Positions 42,248 to 51,175 of a stretch of 64,000 bases of DNA are shown piece after piece (position 1 is the first letter of the stretch; every line of letters starts with the position of its first letter). A program made the translations under genes and the position numbers. Origin of the DNA: Altererythrobacter rubellus (GTDB lineage Bacteria; Pseudomonadota; Alphaproteobacteria; Sphingomonadales; Sphingomonadaceae); the NCBI RefSeq assembly GCF_030284385.1, contig NZ_CP127221.1:1240001-1304000 (forward strand), given 5' to 3'. The notes beneath the pieces were generated by a model. It saw only the letters and a list, made by a program, of their open reading frames with translations. It was not told the DNA's origin and made no database searches.

Positions 42248-42847
42248 ATGACAAGTCGCAAACGGTTAACACCCGAAGAATCAAGATGTTCCGCTCTCGA
42301 GGCAGCGCGGGCTTTACTTATTGAAACAGGGCCTCAGTCAGTCACTCTGAAGGCGGTTTCGGCACGTATTGGGCGGACGCATGCAAACTTGCTGCACCAT
42401 TTTGGGTCAGCTTCTGGACTGCAAAAGGAGCTTGCGCGCCACCTGGCAGAGACTGTTTGCGAGACGATCAAGGAAGCGGTCACTGCGCATCGAGCTGGGC
42501 TTGGTAGCCCGCGCGAGGTGGTCGACCTGGCTTTCGATGCTTTCGATAAAGAGGGAGCCGGGGCGCTGGCCAGTTGGATGATCCTGACCGGCGATGAGGA
42601 TGCATTGAGTCCGATTGTAGAGACGATCCACCAGCTGGTGGACGAGATCGCGCCAGAAGAGGTGGATCATGACGGCAATGCGACCAGTTTTCATGTCGAA
42701 ACGCTTGCGTTGGTGCTGATGGCCATGGGGGATGCACTGATCGGGTCGGCACTCGCGAAATCGCTTGGCCTTCCAGAAACAGCGGCGCGTGATCGCGCTC
42801 AATTAATGCTTGAACGCTCACTTGGACCGATCAACCAACAGGCTTGA
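42248..42847 (+). CDS. TetR/AcrR family regulator 2
   Basis: A 199-residue TetR-type regulator. The HTH is VTLKAVSARIGRTHANLLHHFGSASGLQKELARHL (residues about 29-62). The C-terminal domain (VVDLAFDAFDKEGAGALASWMILTG) resembles a TetR subgroup found next to fatty-acid or PF10118 genes. It is divergent from PF10118 paralogue 2, which it probably controls. Its 3' end overlaps the convergent ygfZ by 17 bases, so antisense effects are possible. Confidence 0.88.
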   Translation: MTSRKRLTPEESRCSALEAARALLIETGPQSVTLKAVSARIGRTHANLLHHFGSASGLQKELARHLAETVCETIKEAVTAHRAGLGSPREVVDLAFDAFDKEGAGALASWMILTGDEDALSPIVETIHQLVDEIAPEEVDHDGNATSFHVETLALVLMAMGDALIGSALAKSLGLPETAARDRAQLMLERSLGPINQQA

Positions 42848-43568
42848 TGGCCTTCCGCAGCCAGTCGGGCGTATTCGCGGGGTTGATATCGCTGACGCGT
42901 AGATGGTCGATGGCCAGGCCGAGGTCGGGATAGGCCACCTTCCGGCGCTTTTCATCTGATGTGTCGAGCGGAACTGCAACCAAACGACGATTCACCTTTT
43001 GCCGCCAGTTCATGCGGGCGGTGTTTTCCTGACCGATGTAGCAGCCCTTGTCGAAGCTAACACCATTCAGTTCGACCGCATTCGTTTCCAGCCACAGGAT
43101 ATCGCCAAGTTCAGCCTGACCCTCGGCCACGCCTAGCGAAAGGCGATGTGCGAGCCATGCCGTGTCAGCTGGCTCCTCGCCATCGATTGCAGGCGCGAGC
43201 CAGCGATACCCTAGCTCTGGCAGGCGGGGGTCTGGCACCGCTCCTTCGCGCGCTTCATTGCTCCAATGGACCGCCAGACTGTGATCGCGCGCAATGTCGA
43301 TCTTGCGGCGTAGGCGATAGAGCGAGAGGCGTTTGGCGAGATCTTCAGCCACAGCCGCTTCACAATCGAGCAGGATGTCGTCGCCGTCCGCCCAGACCAG
43401 AAAGTCGAACATCGCCTTGCCTTGCGCGGACAGCAGCGCAGCATATACGGGCAAATCCGCGCTAACATCATTGGTTACGAGCCATTGCAGGAATGCGCGC
43501 ACGTTCTCGCTCTCATCCTGTGCAGCCATGCGAATGACGGCGCGGCTTGAAAGTCGGGTTGCGGTCAC
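42831..43568 (-). CDS. ygfZ: YgfZ/GcvT-like folate-binding protein (CAF17 family)
   Basis: A 245-residue protein with the GcvT-like fold and the YgfZ signature GCYIGQENTARM (usual KGCYxGQE, Lys before Gly here: DKGCYIGQE). It helps assembly or repair of certain Fe-S enzymes using tetrahydrofolate, e.g. MiaB in E. coli. The start ATG overlaps the ATP-grasp stop by 4 bases, so both are one transcript. Its 3' end is embedded in the end of the converging tetR. Confidence 0.9.
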   Translation of the reverse strand: MTATRLSSRAVIRMAAQDESENVRAFLQWLVTNDVSADLPVYAALLSAQGKAMFDFLVWADGDDILLDCEAAVAEDLAKRLSLYRLRRKIDIARDHSLAVHWSNEAREGAVPDPRLPELGYRWLAPAIDGEEPADTAWLAHRLSLGVAEGQAELGDILWLETNAVELNGVSFDKGCYIGQENTARMNWRQKVNRRLVAVPLDTSDEKRRKVAYPDLGLAIDHLRVSDINPANTPDWLRKAIKPVG

Positions 43569-44452
43569 TTGGTCTCTATCTTCTTGGAAATCGCTTTCGC
43601 GAGTCGGAGACCCAGTTTGGGCCCTTGTTCGGGATAGAGATAGGGTTCGATCAGCTCCGCTTCCATAAGCAGCAGTTCATTTCCGATGCCGCGCACCATG
43701 TCGATCCGGGCATAAAGCGGGGTTTCGAACGGGATCGCATCGACCACAGCCTGCGCCGCCGCGAGATCGGCCCCGTCAGGTGAAACCGCCTCCTCCGTTC
43801 CGCCATAAAGCGACTGTACGCGGTAATCGCCTTCCGCCGGGCGCTTGCACAAGGCGTGGCTGAATTGCCCGTCGACGAACAGGAAGCTGTACTCGCCTTC
43901 ACTGGCGATTTGCGGCAGGTACGGCTGCAGCATCGCAGGATGAAGCATATGCCAATCTGGCTGGGTCTGACCCATATGGTGGATCGTTTGTCCTTCTGCG
44001 CCTGCGCCCACCTGCCGCTTGGCGACAACCGTGTTGCAATGGAAAGCACGCATCGCCGCATCAATGTCGGCAGCACTGGTTTTTTCTATCCAGAGGGTGG
44101 GGATTGTCGCAATCCCGCGCGCTTCCAGATCGCGCAGATAGGTCTTGCGGGCGTTCCAGCGCAAGGTCGCGGCTGAATTGCAGACTATGATACCGGCCGC
44201 TTCAAGCGCGTCCAGCTTGGTAAGGAATGCCGCCTCGTCATCCTGATAGTCCCACGGCGTTCCGACGAGCACCAGATCATGGCTGTCAAAGGCCTCGATT
44301 GGATCGCGCCAATCCACCTCTGTCAGTGTCCCGCCCAGTTTCTCGATCTCCGGACGGATAGCGTCGACCTGCAGATCGTGCTCATAGGCGTCTTCGCGAC
44401 GGCGGGGTGATCCGGGCATTGTGCCGGGGCAAACAAGAAATCCGATTTTCAT
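43565..44452 (-). CDS. ATP-grasp domain protein, substrate unknown
   Basis: A 295-residue protein resembling prokaryotic glutathione synthetase-like ATP-grasp enzymes. DLVLVGTPWDYQDDEAAFL is a family motif in the N-terminal preATP-grasp part; NTVVAKRQVGAGAEGQTIH contains the ATP-binding Lys and Gly-rich loop; and LYARIDMVRGIGNELLLMEAELIEPYLY holds the Mg-binding acidic residues (D, E, E). It would ligate an acid to an amine or thiol with ATP. It is coupled to ygfZ and divergent from pyrC. gshA is far away at 55 kb, so this is not simply gshB. Confidence 0.82.
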   Translation of the reverse strand: MKIGFLVCPGTMPGSPRRREDAYEHDLQVDAIRPEIEKLGGTLTEVDWRDPIEAFDSHDLVLVGTPWDYQDDEAAFLTKLDALEAAGIIVCNSAATLRWNARKTYLRDLEARGIATIPTLWIEKTSAADIDAAMRAFHCNTVVAKRQVGAGAEGQTIHHMGQTQPDWHMLHPAMLQPYLPQIASEGEYSFLFVDGQFSHALCKRPAEGDYRVQSLYGGTEEAVSPDGADLAAAQAVVDAIPFETPLYARIDMVRGIGNELLLMEAELIEPYLYPEQGPKLGLRLAKAISKKIETK

Positions 44453-44520
44453 ACTGGCTCACTTAGGGATGAAGATAGCGGCTGGAAAGATACCGCGCAC
44501 AGCATTAGAGGCTAAAGTCG

Positions 44521-45558
44521 ATGACTGACACGCTGACGATCCGCCGCCCCGATGACTGGCACCTGCATTTCCGCGATGGCGTTATGATGCGTGATGTCCT
44601 GCCCTATACTGCGCGCCGGTTTGCGCGCGCGATCGTGATGCCGAATCTCACGCCGCCTGTGACGACCGCTGAACTGGGCGCGGCCTATCGTGAGCGGATT
44701 ATGTCCGCTGTGCCGGACGGAGTAACTTTCGCACCGTTGATGACGTGTTACCTCACCGACAATACCAATCCTGATGACCTGGCACGCGGGCACGCAGAAG
44801 GGGTGTTCACGGCGGCCAAGCTTTACCCGGCCGGTGCAACCACCAATTCGGACAATGGCGTGACGGACGTGCGCAAGCTCGATCCCGTGCTTGCCCGGAT
44901 GGAAACCCATGGCATTGTCCTGTGCGTGCATGGCGAAGTGACCGATCACGATATCGACGTTTTCGATCGCGAAGCGGAATTCATCGAGCGGCATTTGCGC
45001 CGGATCACGAGCGAGTTTCCCAAGTTGAAGATAGTGTTCGAGCACATCACCACCAGCGATGCAGTGAACTTTGTGCTTGATTGCGGCCCCAATGTAGGCG
45101 CCACGATTACGCCGCAGCATTTGCACATCAACCGCAATGCCATGCTGGTGGGCGGGATTCAGCCACATAATTACTGTCTGCCGGTGGCCAAGCGTGAAAC
45201 ACACCGGCTGGCGCTGCGCAAAGCGGCAACCAGCGGGAATGCGAAGTTCTTCCTTGGCACCGATAGCGCCCCGCACGAACGCCATACCAAGGAATCTGCC
45301 TGTGGCTGTGCGGGCATTTTCAATGCACCGTTCGCGCTGGAAAGTTATCTTCAGGTGTTTGAAGAGGAAGGCGCACTCGACAAATTCGAAGCCTTTGCCT
45401 CGCTCAATGGACCGGCGTTTTACGGCCTGCCAGCGAATGAAGATACCATAACGCTGGAACGCGTGGACGTGTCCGTTCCTGATGAATTGAAGGCGGGTGG
45501 CAGCGTGATCGTGCCGTTTCACGCCGGACAAAGGCTTGGCTGGCGGATTGTCGATTAA
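44521..45558 (+). CDS. pyrC: Dihydroorotase (class II)
   Basis: A 345-residue Zn amidohydrolase closing carbamoyl aspartate to dihydroorotate. Motifs: DDWHLHFRDG (HxH metal ligands), the Lys of FTAAKLYPAGATTNSDNGV (carboxylated Lys), LCVHGEVTDHDIDVFDREA (His), FEHITTSDAV (His), and LGTDSAPHERHTKESACGCAG (Asp). This is the type I-of-E.coli-like (PyrC) class that is monofunctional. The start ATG overlaps no gene; the end overlaps the convergent rarD stop by 4 bases. pyrE is at 19.1-19.7 kb. Confidence 0.95.
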   Translation: MTDTLTIRRPDDWHLHFRDGVMMRDVLPYTARRFARAIVMPNLTPPVTTAELGAAYRERIMSAVPDGVTFAPLMTCYLTDNTNPDDLARGHAEGVFTAAKLYPAGATTNSDNGVTDVRKLDPVLARMETHGIVLCVHGEVTDHDIDVFDREAEFIERHLRRITSEFPKLKIVFEHITTSDAVNFVLDCGPNVGATITPQHLHINRNAMLVGGIQPHNYCLPVAKRETHRLALRKAATSGNAKFFLGTDSAPHERHTKESACGCAGIFNAPFALESYLQVFEEEGALDKFEAFASLNGPAFYGLPANEDTITLERVDVSVPDELKAGGSVIVPFHAGQRLGWRIVD

Positions 45559-46475
45559 GCAGGTTTGGCTTTGCGGCCGCGCTGGACAAGGTCCCACACA
45601 AAGATTGCGATTGCGGTCCAGATAAAGGCAAAGCTCGCCAGCTGTGCCGGCAGCAGGGGGCGGTCGAATACCGTCAGCCCCAGGATGAACACGATTGATG
45701 GCGCCAGAAACTGGATGAAGCCGAGCGTGGAATAATCCATCCGCTTTGCCGCCACCGCGAACATCAACAACGGAACTGCGGTAAATACGCCGCCCAGCAC
45801 AATCGCAAGGCTCAGATAAATGTCTTGCCCGAATGATGATCCACCCGGTCCAGCGGCATACCACATGGCAATTCCGGCAGATAGGGGCAGCAACAGGGCG
45901 CTTTCGATTGTCAGCCCCGGCAGCGACCCCACGGCAACCTGTTTGCGCAGCAAGCCATAGGTGCCAAAGCTCAGGGCCAGCGTTAAGCTGATCCAAAGGG
46001 TAGTGAGCGCACCTGCCAGCAAGACTGCAACGCCGGCGCCGGCCAGCGCCACTGCGATCCATTGTCGCCTGGAGAGCTTTTCTCCCAACAGCATCGTTCC
46101 CAACAGCACATTAACCAGCGGGTTGATGTAATATCCAAGGCTCGCTGCAAAGATTTCTCCGGTCTGGACCGCCCACACATAGACGAACCAATTAGTGGCA
46201 ATCAGGATAGAGCTGGCAAGCAATATCAACATGGCGCGCCGGTTAAACAGCGCGGTCTTCAGCTCCGGAATCTGTTTGCGAAACAATACAATCAGCAAAC
46301 AGAAGGGCAGGGTCCAGATTATCCGCCATCCAACGAATTCGATTGGCGGCACGCTTTGAACCAAAATCAGATACAGCGGCAAGAAGCCCCAGATCAGATA
46401 GGCGCCCAGCGCCGCAGGAAGGCCCGATGGCTTGCTGCCAGCCTGACTGTCTGCTTGAGGTACTGGAGTGCGCAC
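45555..46475 (-). CDS. rarD: EamA/RarD family transporter
   Basis: A 306-residue drug/metabolite superfamily protein with ten membrane helices in two EamA halves. The N-terminal block AALGAYLIWGFLPLYLILVQSVPPIEFVGWRIIW and SLGYYINPLVNVLLGTMLLGEKLSRRQW are the RarD hallmarks, and MDYSTLGFIQFLAPSIVFILGLTVFDRP starts the last repeat. The transported compound is unknown; RarD was linked to chloramphenicol resistance. It converges on pyrC. Confidence 0.92.
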   Translation of the reverse strand: MRTPVPQADSQAGSKPSGLPAALGAYLIWGFLPLYLILVQSVPPIEFVGWRIIWTLPFCLLIVLFRKQIPELKTALFNRRAMLILLASSILIATNWFVYVWAVQTGEIFAASLGYYINPLVNVLLGTMLLGEKLSRRQWIAVALAGAGVAVLLAGALTTLWISLTLALSFGTYGLLRKQVAVGSLPGLTIESALLLPLSAGIAMWYAAGPGGSSFGQDIYLSLAIVLGGVFTAVPLLMFAVAAKRMDYSTLGFIQFLAPSIVFILGLTVFDRPLLPAQLASFAFIWTAIAIFVWDLVQRGRKAKPA

Positions 46476-46677
46476 CAGCGGCCCCTAGGCCTGCCGTGCC
46501 ACACCTGCAAGCAACGATTTATCCGATGATTTCGCACGGCCTGTCGCTGTTTTCCAATTCTGACACCTCTGTTGCAAATTGTTCAGGTTAACAGACCTAA
46601 ACCTGAACACATCGAATCGCGGTGTTTTCATCAGCCCCCGCAACAGCAAGCACTCGATGAGAGCAGGAGTTGGAAGA

Positions 46678-47145
46678 ATGACTGTTAAGACTGGAAAGAA
46701 ATTCACCCCTATCGCCGCGGCCGGAATGGCGTTTGCTGTCTCGGCACCAACGCAAGCGGCTGATGTTCCTTCTGCTGCCCCACTCGCGTCATCGCAATAC
46801 GCCCATGTCGAAGTGCTGGGTGAGACGACGGCCGAGCATAAGCGCAAGCGCCACCCGCATCATGCGCGCGGCCATGCCTATGGCCATCGCAATCACTACG
46901 ATGATCGCGGCTATTATGGCGAGCTTGTCTATCGCGATACGCGCATCTGGCGTGGCCGTGACGGCAGTTACTACTGCCGCAAGGAAAATGGCACGACAGG
47001 ACTGCTGATCGGTGCCGGCGTTGGCGCACTGGCTGTCAACGAGCTGGCGGGCCGCGGTGACCGGACTTTTGGGACGTTGCTTGGTGCGGTAGGCGGCGCG
47101 TTGCTTGGCCGTGAAATCGATCGCAGCAATTCGCGTTGTCGCTAA
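46678..47145 (+). CDS. Glycine-zipper envelope protein (17 kDa surface-antigen-like)
   Basis: A 155-residue exported protein. The signal peptide cleaves near residue 28 (AVSAPTQAA-D). Residues 54-80 are rich in His, Arg and Tyr (eight His between 43 and 73), a possible metal- or polyanion-binding segment. Residues 107-144 are a glycine-zipper 2TM motif (GLLIGAGVGALAVNELAG, TFGTLLGAVGGALLGREID) as in the 17-kDa rickettsial antigen. ATG 46678 has a GGAGTTGGAAG SD. Function unknown; an envelope integrity or stress role is common for such proteins. Confidence 0.85.
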   Translation: MTVKTGKKFTPIAAAGMAFAVSAPTQAADVPSAAPLASSQYAHVEVLGETTAEHKRKRHPHHARGHAYGHRNHYDDRGYYGELVYRDTRIWRGRDGSYYCRKENGTTGLLIGAGVGALAVNELAGRGDRTFGTLLGAVGGALLGREIDRSNSRCR

Positions 47146-47205
47146 TTCGATGACGTAATCACAAGCTTGGGCCGCTTCCACCAAGTGGCTCCGGGGCGGC
47201 AACCA

Positions 47206-47251
47206 CCATGCCGCGGAAAACGCTCTCTCGCTTCGGCATGGGGGCGTTTTC
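47206..47251 (+). other. Pseudoknot-capable pair of interleaved inverted repeats
   Basis: CCATGCCG (47206-47213) is complementary to CGGCATGG (47234-47241), and GAAAACGC (47216-47223) to GCGTTTTC (47244-47251). The arms interleave (A B A' B'), so the two 8-bp stems form either an H-type pseudoknot or mutually exclusive hairpins. It lies between the glycine-zipper gene and the convergent astD. The B stem with CTATATTTG resembles a terminator. Confidence 0.5.
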
Positions 47252-47269
47252 TATATTTGTAACAAAGAG

Positions 47270-48685
47270 TTATTTCTCGATCAGACCAATGCTGATGGTT
47301 GCACGCGGTTGCTTCATTTCAGTGCTGGCAACCGGATATGCGCAATAATCTGCTGCGTAATAGGCAGCGGGGCGGTGATTACCCGACAGGCCGATTCCGC
47401 CAAAGGGAGCAGCCGATGAAGCGCCATTGGTCGGGCGGTTCCAGTTGATGATGCCAGCCCGGACGTTTGCCCAGAAACGGTCATAATCTTGCGGCCTACC
47501 GCCGACCAGCGAAGCAGACAGGCCAAAGCGCGTGTTGTTCGCCTCTGCAATGGCCGCATCGAAATCCTTCACCCGGATAACTTGCAAAATCGGACCGAAC
47601 AGTTCGACATCGGGCCGATCTTCGATCTCTGTTGTGTCGATAATGCTTGGCGTCAGGAACGGCTTGGTTTCGTCCGGACGACGCAAATGCTGGATAGGTT
47701 TTCCGCCCAGGCCAATCAGATGGACATAGCTTTGCATCAGCTTGTCAGCGGTGTCATTGTCGATCACCGGGCCGAAATAAGGCGACGGCTCAGCGAAAGG
47801 CTCATCGACAATCAGCCGTTTGGTCAGCTTGAGCAGATCTTCCATCAGCGGCTCGTACATGCTTTCCAGCACGACCAGGCGCCGCGCGGCCGTGCAGCGT
47901 TGGCCGGCGGTTGTAAACGCGGATTGTGCAATCAGAACGGCTGCGTCCTCGAGCAGCGGCGTATCGATTGCCACAATCGGATTATTCCCGCCCATTTCCA
48001 GCGCAACTATCTTGCCGGGATTTGTCGCGAGGGTCCGGTTGATCGCGATCCCGGCTTGCACAGACCCGGTGAACAGCACGCCGTCGACGCCAGGGTGGCT
48101 GACCATGGCTTTGCCTTCTTCGACCCCACCGATCACGATTTGGATGGCATCTTCGGGAATACCGGCTTGGTGGAAGCAATCGACCAGAAATACGCCCACA
48201 GCGGGGGTTTTCTCGCTTGGCTTGAACACGATCGTGTTGCCCGCGATCAAAGCTGGCACAATATGTCCGTTCGGCAGGTGCGCCGGGAAATTGTAGGGCC
48301 CGAGAACAACCATCACCCCGTGCGGCTTGTGGCGCACGGCAGCGGTGCCCTGAAGTGCGCTATCGAGCTTTTTCTTGCCCGTCCGCTCAGCATAGGCGTT
48401 GACGGAGATTTCGACCTTGTTGATCACCGCATCGACTTCTGTCCGGGCTTCCCACAAGGGCTTGCCCGTTTCGCGCGCGATCAGTTCGGCAAATTCGTCG
48501 GCACGCTTGCGCACCTGATTGGCAAACCGGCGTACCAGCTCGATACGTTTGGTTAGCGATTGGCCAGCCCATGCAGGCCAGGCGCCGCGCGCGGCGGCAA
48601 CCGCTGCGTCAACGTCAGTCGCTTCGCCGCGCCACAGTTCTTCACCAGTGGCCGGCTCATAGGAAATGAATGTGTTGTCGCTCAC
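47270..48685 (-). CDS. astD: N-succinylglutamate 5-semialdehyde dehydrogenase
   Basis: NAD-dependent aldehyde dehydrogenase (471 residues) of the arginine succinyltransferase pathway: succinylglutamate semialdehyde to succinylglutamate. VVLGPYNFPAHLPNGHIVPAL is the AstD-type substrate-side motif, LEMGGNNPIV the Glu loop, TTAGQRCTAARRLVV has the catalytic Cys, and NRPTNGASSAAPFGGIGLSGNHRPAAYYAADYC is a strong AstD signature. astA, astB, astC and astE are not in the window. The gene stands alone between the glycine-zipper gene and selO. Confidence 0.93.
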   Translation of the reverse strand: MSDNTFISYEPATGEELWRGEATDVDAAVAAARGAWPAWAGQSLTKRIELVRRFANQVRKRADEFAELIARETGKPLWEARTEVDAVINKVEISVNAYAERTGKKKLDSALQGTAAVRHKPHGVMVVLGPYNFPAHLPNGHIVPALIAGNTIVFKPSEKTPAVGVFLVDCFHQAGIPEDAIQIVIGGVEEGKAMVSHPGVDGVLFTGSVQAGIAINRTLATNPGKIVALEMGGNNPIVAIDTPLLEDAAVLIAQSAFTTAGQRCTAARRLVVLESMYEPLMEDLLKLTKRLIVDEPFAEPSPYFGPVIDNDTADKLMQSYVHLIGLGGKPIQHLRRPDETKPFLTPSIIDTTEIEDRPDVELFGPILQVIRVKDFDAAIAEANNTRFGLSASLVGGRPQDYDRFWANVRAGIINWNRPTNGASSAAPFGGIGLSGNHRPAAYYAADYCAYPVASTEMKQPRATISIGLIEK

Positions 48686-48784
48686 GTTGTAGCCCGCGGC
48701 CTCCCTCCTTCAATCCGGTTAGTCGGGACAGGCAAAAATGGGAAAGGGATATTGCGCAAGATCACAAGCTTTTACGAGTTCTGC

Positions 48785-50200
48785 TCAGGCCCGAACATGA
48801 CCAGCTGGCACCGGTGCGGCGCCGTGGGCATCGCCCATCCTGCGGATTGCCTCGACCTTGTCATGCAGTGGTTGCCAGTCATCGCGTGCATCAATGGCCG
48901 ACCAGATGGCTTCAACCTCGTCGATCAGCATCGATTGCGGCTGATCATCGCTCCAATAATCATGGCTATCGTCGACGGGCTCATATGGCTCTAGAATGTC
49001 CGCCAGCTCGCCTGACGCGCCGCGCCCACCACGATGCGCGTGGAAGAAAGCGTCCGGCTGCTTGCCGGTTTCCCGCAGCGCCTTTTCGCAGGCAGCGACA
49101 AGGGCGCCATCCTCTTCTGCGCCGCGCCGATTGATGCCCAAACGCCAGCACCAGCGCCGCGCGACCGCGTCCATATAGAGCGGCCCGAACCGGTTCATTG
49201 CAGCAATCAGCGGCTCCGCATCGCTCAACAGCCGCAATGCGACCGCGAGTTGCCCGCAATTCCAATGCAGCGCCTCTGGCTGGCGGCCGAAGGCATAGAG
49301 CCCCTGCTGGTCGAAATAGGCGGCGGTGAAGCCGGGATCCCAATTGGGCAGCCAGCGCCATGGGCCATAGTCGAAGCTTTCGCCCGAAATATTCATATTG
49401 TCGGTGTTGAGGACGCCGTGAACAAAGCCCGCGACCATCCAGCTGGCGGCAAGATCTGCGAGCCGCTCGACCACATTGTGAAGCAGTCGCACAGATGGTT
49501 CATCGCGGCCCGGCGCGTCCTCGGGTGGAGGCGGACCGGGAAAATGCTTCAGGCAATAGGCAACCAGCGCTTCCATATGATCGCGCTCTTCATACGCCAA
49601 GAGACGCTGAAATGAGCCGATCCGGATGTGACCATGGCTCAGCCGCACCATCACAGCCGAGCGGGTCGGCGAGGGCTCATCATTGCGCATCAGCTCTTCA
49701 CCGGTCTCGATGATCGAGAAAGTTTTGGATGTGTCTACGCCCAGCGCTTCGAGCATTTCGGTTGCCAGGATCTCGCGCACGCCGCCCTTCAGGGTCAGCC
49801 GTCCGTCTCCAGCTCGGCTAAAGGGGGTCTGGCCGGAACCCTTGGTTCCCAGATCGAGCAACCGGCCCCCATTTTCCTTGGTGCCATCGCGCAATTGCGC
49901 AAACAGGAACCCGCGCCCATCGCCGATCTCTGGATTGTACACACGGAACTGATGCCCGTGATAGGCGAGCGCCAAAGGCTGTGGCAGATTGTCTGGCAGT
50001 GGTTCGAACCGGCCGAAATGCTGAGCCCATTGATCGTCGCTCAACCCTGCCAAGCCGACGGCATTGGCCCAGCGATCATTGCGAAAGCGCACGCGTGTTT
50101 CGGGAAAGTTTGCCGTTTCAACAGGCGATCCGAGCCAATCGAGGGTATCTGTGAGCGCAACATCGGGCGTATAGGGCGAGGCATTCGGGGCGCTGGGCAT
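48785..50200 (-). CDS. selO: Protein adenylyltransferase SelO
   Basis: A 471-residue pseudokinase-fold enzyme that AMPylates protein hydroxyls. RNDRWANAVGLAGLSDDQWAQHFGRFEPLP is the N-terminal signature; GTKGSGQTPFSRAGDGRLTLKGGVREIL the nucleotide-binding loop; SIIETGEELMRNDE and HGVLNTDNMNISGESFDYGPW carry the metal-binding Asn/Asp and catalytic elements. LAYHGHQFRVYNPEIGDGRG is conserved. No C-terminal selenocysteine or Cys motif is present. It is oriented with astD (100 bases) and divergent from the next hydrolase. Confidence 0.94.
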   Translation of the reverse strand: MPSAPNASPYTPDVALTDTLDWLGSPVETANFPETRVRFRNDRWANAVGLAGLSDDQWAQHFGRFEPLPDNLPQPLALAYHGHQFRVYNPEIGDGRGFLFAQLRDGTKENGGRLLDLGTKGSGQTPFSRAGDGRLTLKGGVREILATEMLEALGVDTSKTFSIIETGEELMRNDEPSPTRSAVMVRLSHGHIRIGSFQRLLAYEERDHMEALVAYCLKHFPGPPPPEDAPGRDEPSVRLLHNVVERLADLAASWMVAGFVHGVLNTDNMNISGESFDYGPWRWLPNWDPGFTAAYFDQQGLYAFGRQPEALHWNCGQLAVALRLLSDAEPLIAAMNRFGPLYMDAVARRWCWRLGINRRGAEEDGALVAACEKALRETGKQPDAFFHAHRGGRGASGELADILEPYEPVDDSHDYWSDDQPQSMLIDEVEAIWSAIDARDDWQPLHDKVEAIRRMGDAHGAAPVPAGHVRA

Positions 50201-50304
50201 ACACCCTTAGTGGGGTCTAGTGCCGGGGACTGCAAGCTAGGCGCGCTGCGGGCATACGTATCATCTCTTGATTTCCGCCGCGATTTCGCCAAGGCATCCG
50301 TCCC

Positions 50305-51165
50305 ATGAGCGCATCCTACACAGACGAATACTGGATCAGCCCGGACGGGCTGAAACTCTATTACCGCGATTACGCGGGGCCGAACGACAAGCCACCGGTG
50401 CTTTGCTTGCATGGCCTGACCCGTAATTCGCGGGATTTCGCACCGCTTGCAGAGACGCTGGCAGGTGACTGGCGCGTGATCGTGCCGGAAATGCGCGGGC
50501 GCGGAAACAGCGAGTATGCGAAAGACACCAGCACCTACACCCCACCGACCTATATCAAGGATGTCGAGGCTCTGCTGGCCGAGCTTGGAATCGAGAAGTT
50601 TGTAGCCATCGGCACTTCGATGGGCGGGCTTATGACGATGCTGATGGCGGCCAAGGATGCCTCGCGCATTGTCGCCGCCGTGCTCAACGATATCGGGCCG
50701 GAAATCGATCCCACGGGCCTCGCGCATATTGCTGGCTATGTCGGGCAAGGGCGCAGTTTTGACACATGGATGCACGCTGCAAACTCACTGCGCGAAACGC
50801 ATGGCGCAAGCTTTCCTGATTACTCGATTGATACCTGGCTTGAGATGGCAAAGCGCACCATGGTGCTGGGCCAGAATGGGCGTCTCGTACTCGACTATGA
50901 TATGGGGATCGCTGATCCCTTTAAATCCGCCAATGATGCGCCCCAGCCTGATTTGTGGCCAGCATTCAAGGCTTTGAGCGATACACCGACACTGTTGGTT
51001 CGCGGCGAGTTGTCCAATCTTTTGACCGAGCAGACTCAATCGCGAATGGCGCGGGTGCATGGTAATCTACGCACTGTCACTGTGCCACGGGTCGGCCATG
51101 CACCGATGCTTGATGAGCCTGAATCGCTTGCAGCGATCCAGGCACTGCTCGCGGATATAGTCTAG
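50305..51165 (+). CDS. Alpha/beta hydrolase (Ser nucleophile)
   Basis: A 286-residue alpha/beta hydrolase. LHGLTRNSRDFAPLA supplies the oxyanion HG; VPEMRGRGNSEYA is strand 4; GTSMGGLMTMLMAA carries the nucleophile Ser; VPRVGHAPMLDEPESL the catalytic His. It therefore differs from the Asp-type hydrolase at 5.7-6.6 kb. An ester or lactone hydrolase is likely, but substrate unknown. It is followed by a glycosyltransferase gene after 10 bases and probably cotranscribed with it. Confidence 0.88.
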   Translation: MSASYTDEYWISPDGLKLYYRDYAGPNDKPPVLCLHGLTRNSRDFAPLAETLAGDWRVIVPEMRGRGNSEYAKDTSTYTPPTYIKDVEALLAELGIEKFVAIGTSMGGLMTMLMAAKDASRIVAAVLNDIGPEIDPTGLAHIAGYVGQGRSFDTWMHAANSLRETHGASFPDYSIDTWLEMAKRTMVLGQNGRLVLDYDMGIADPFKSANDAPQPDLWPAFKALSDTPTLLVRGELSNLLTEQTQSRMARVHGNLRTVTVPRVGHAPMLDEPESLAAIQALLADIV

Positions 51166-51175
51166 GCGACCAACT

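Noticed and set aside
34607-42847. Transposon or integron explanation for the PF10118/TBDR region
   Set aside because: No transposase, integrase, terminal inverted repeats, target duplications or tRNA att site could be seen. Acquisition by insertion remains only a layout-based inference.
44512-46062. Long open frame (516 codons) on the minus strand across pyrC and into rarD
   Set aside because: It is antisense to pyrC, whose protein is an unambiguous dihydroorotase; the antisense product is His/Arg/Gly-rich without any family resemblance. Long antisense frames are common in GC-rich DNA.
47489-48556. 355-codon plus-strand frame opposite astD
   Set aside because: AstD motifs are full and intact on the minus strand; the other frame is a shadow.
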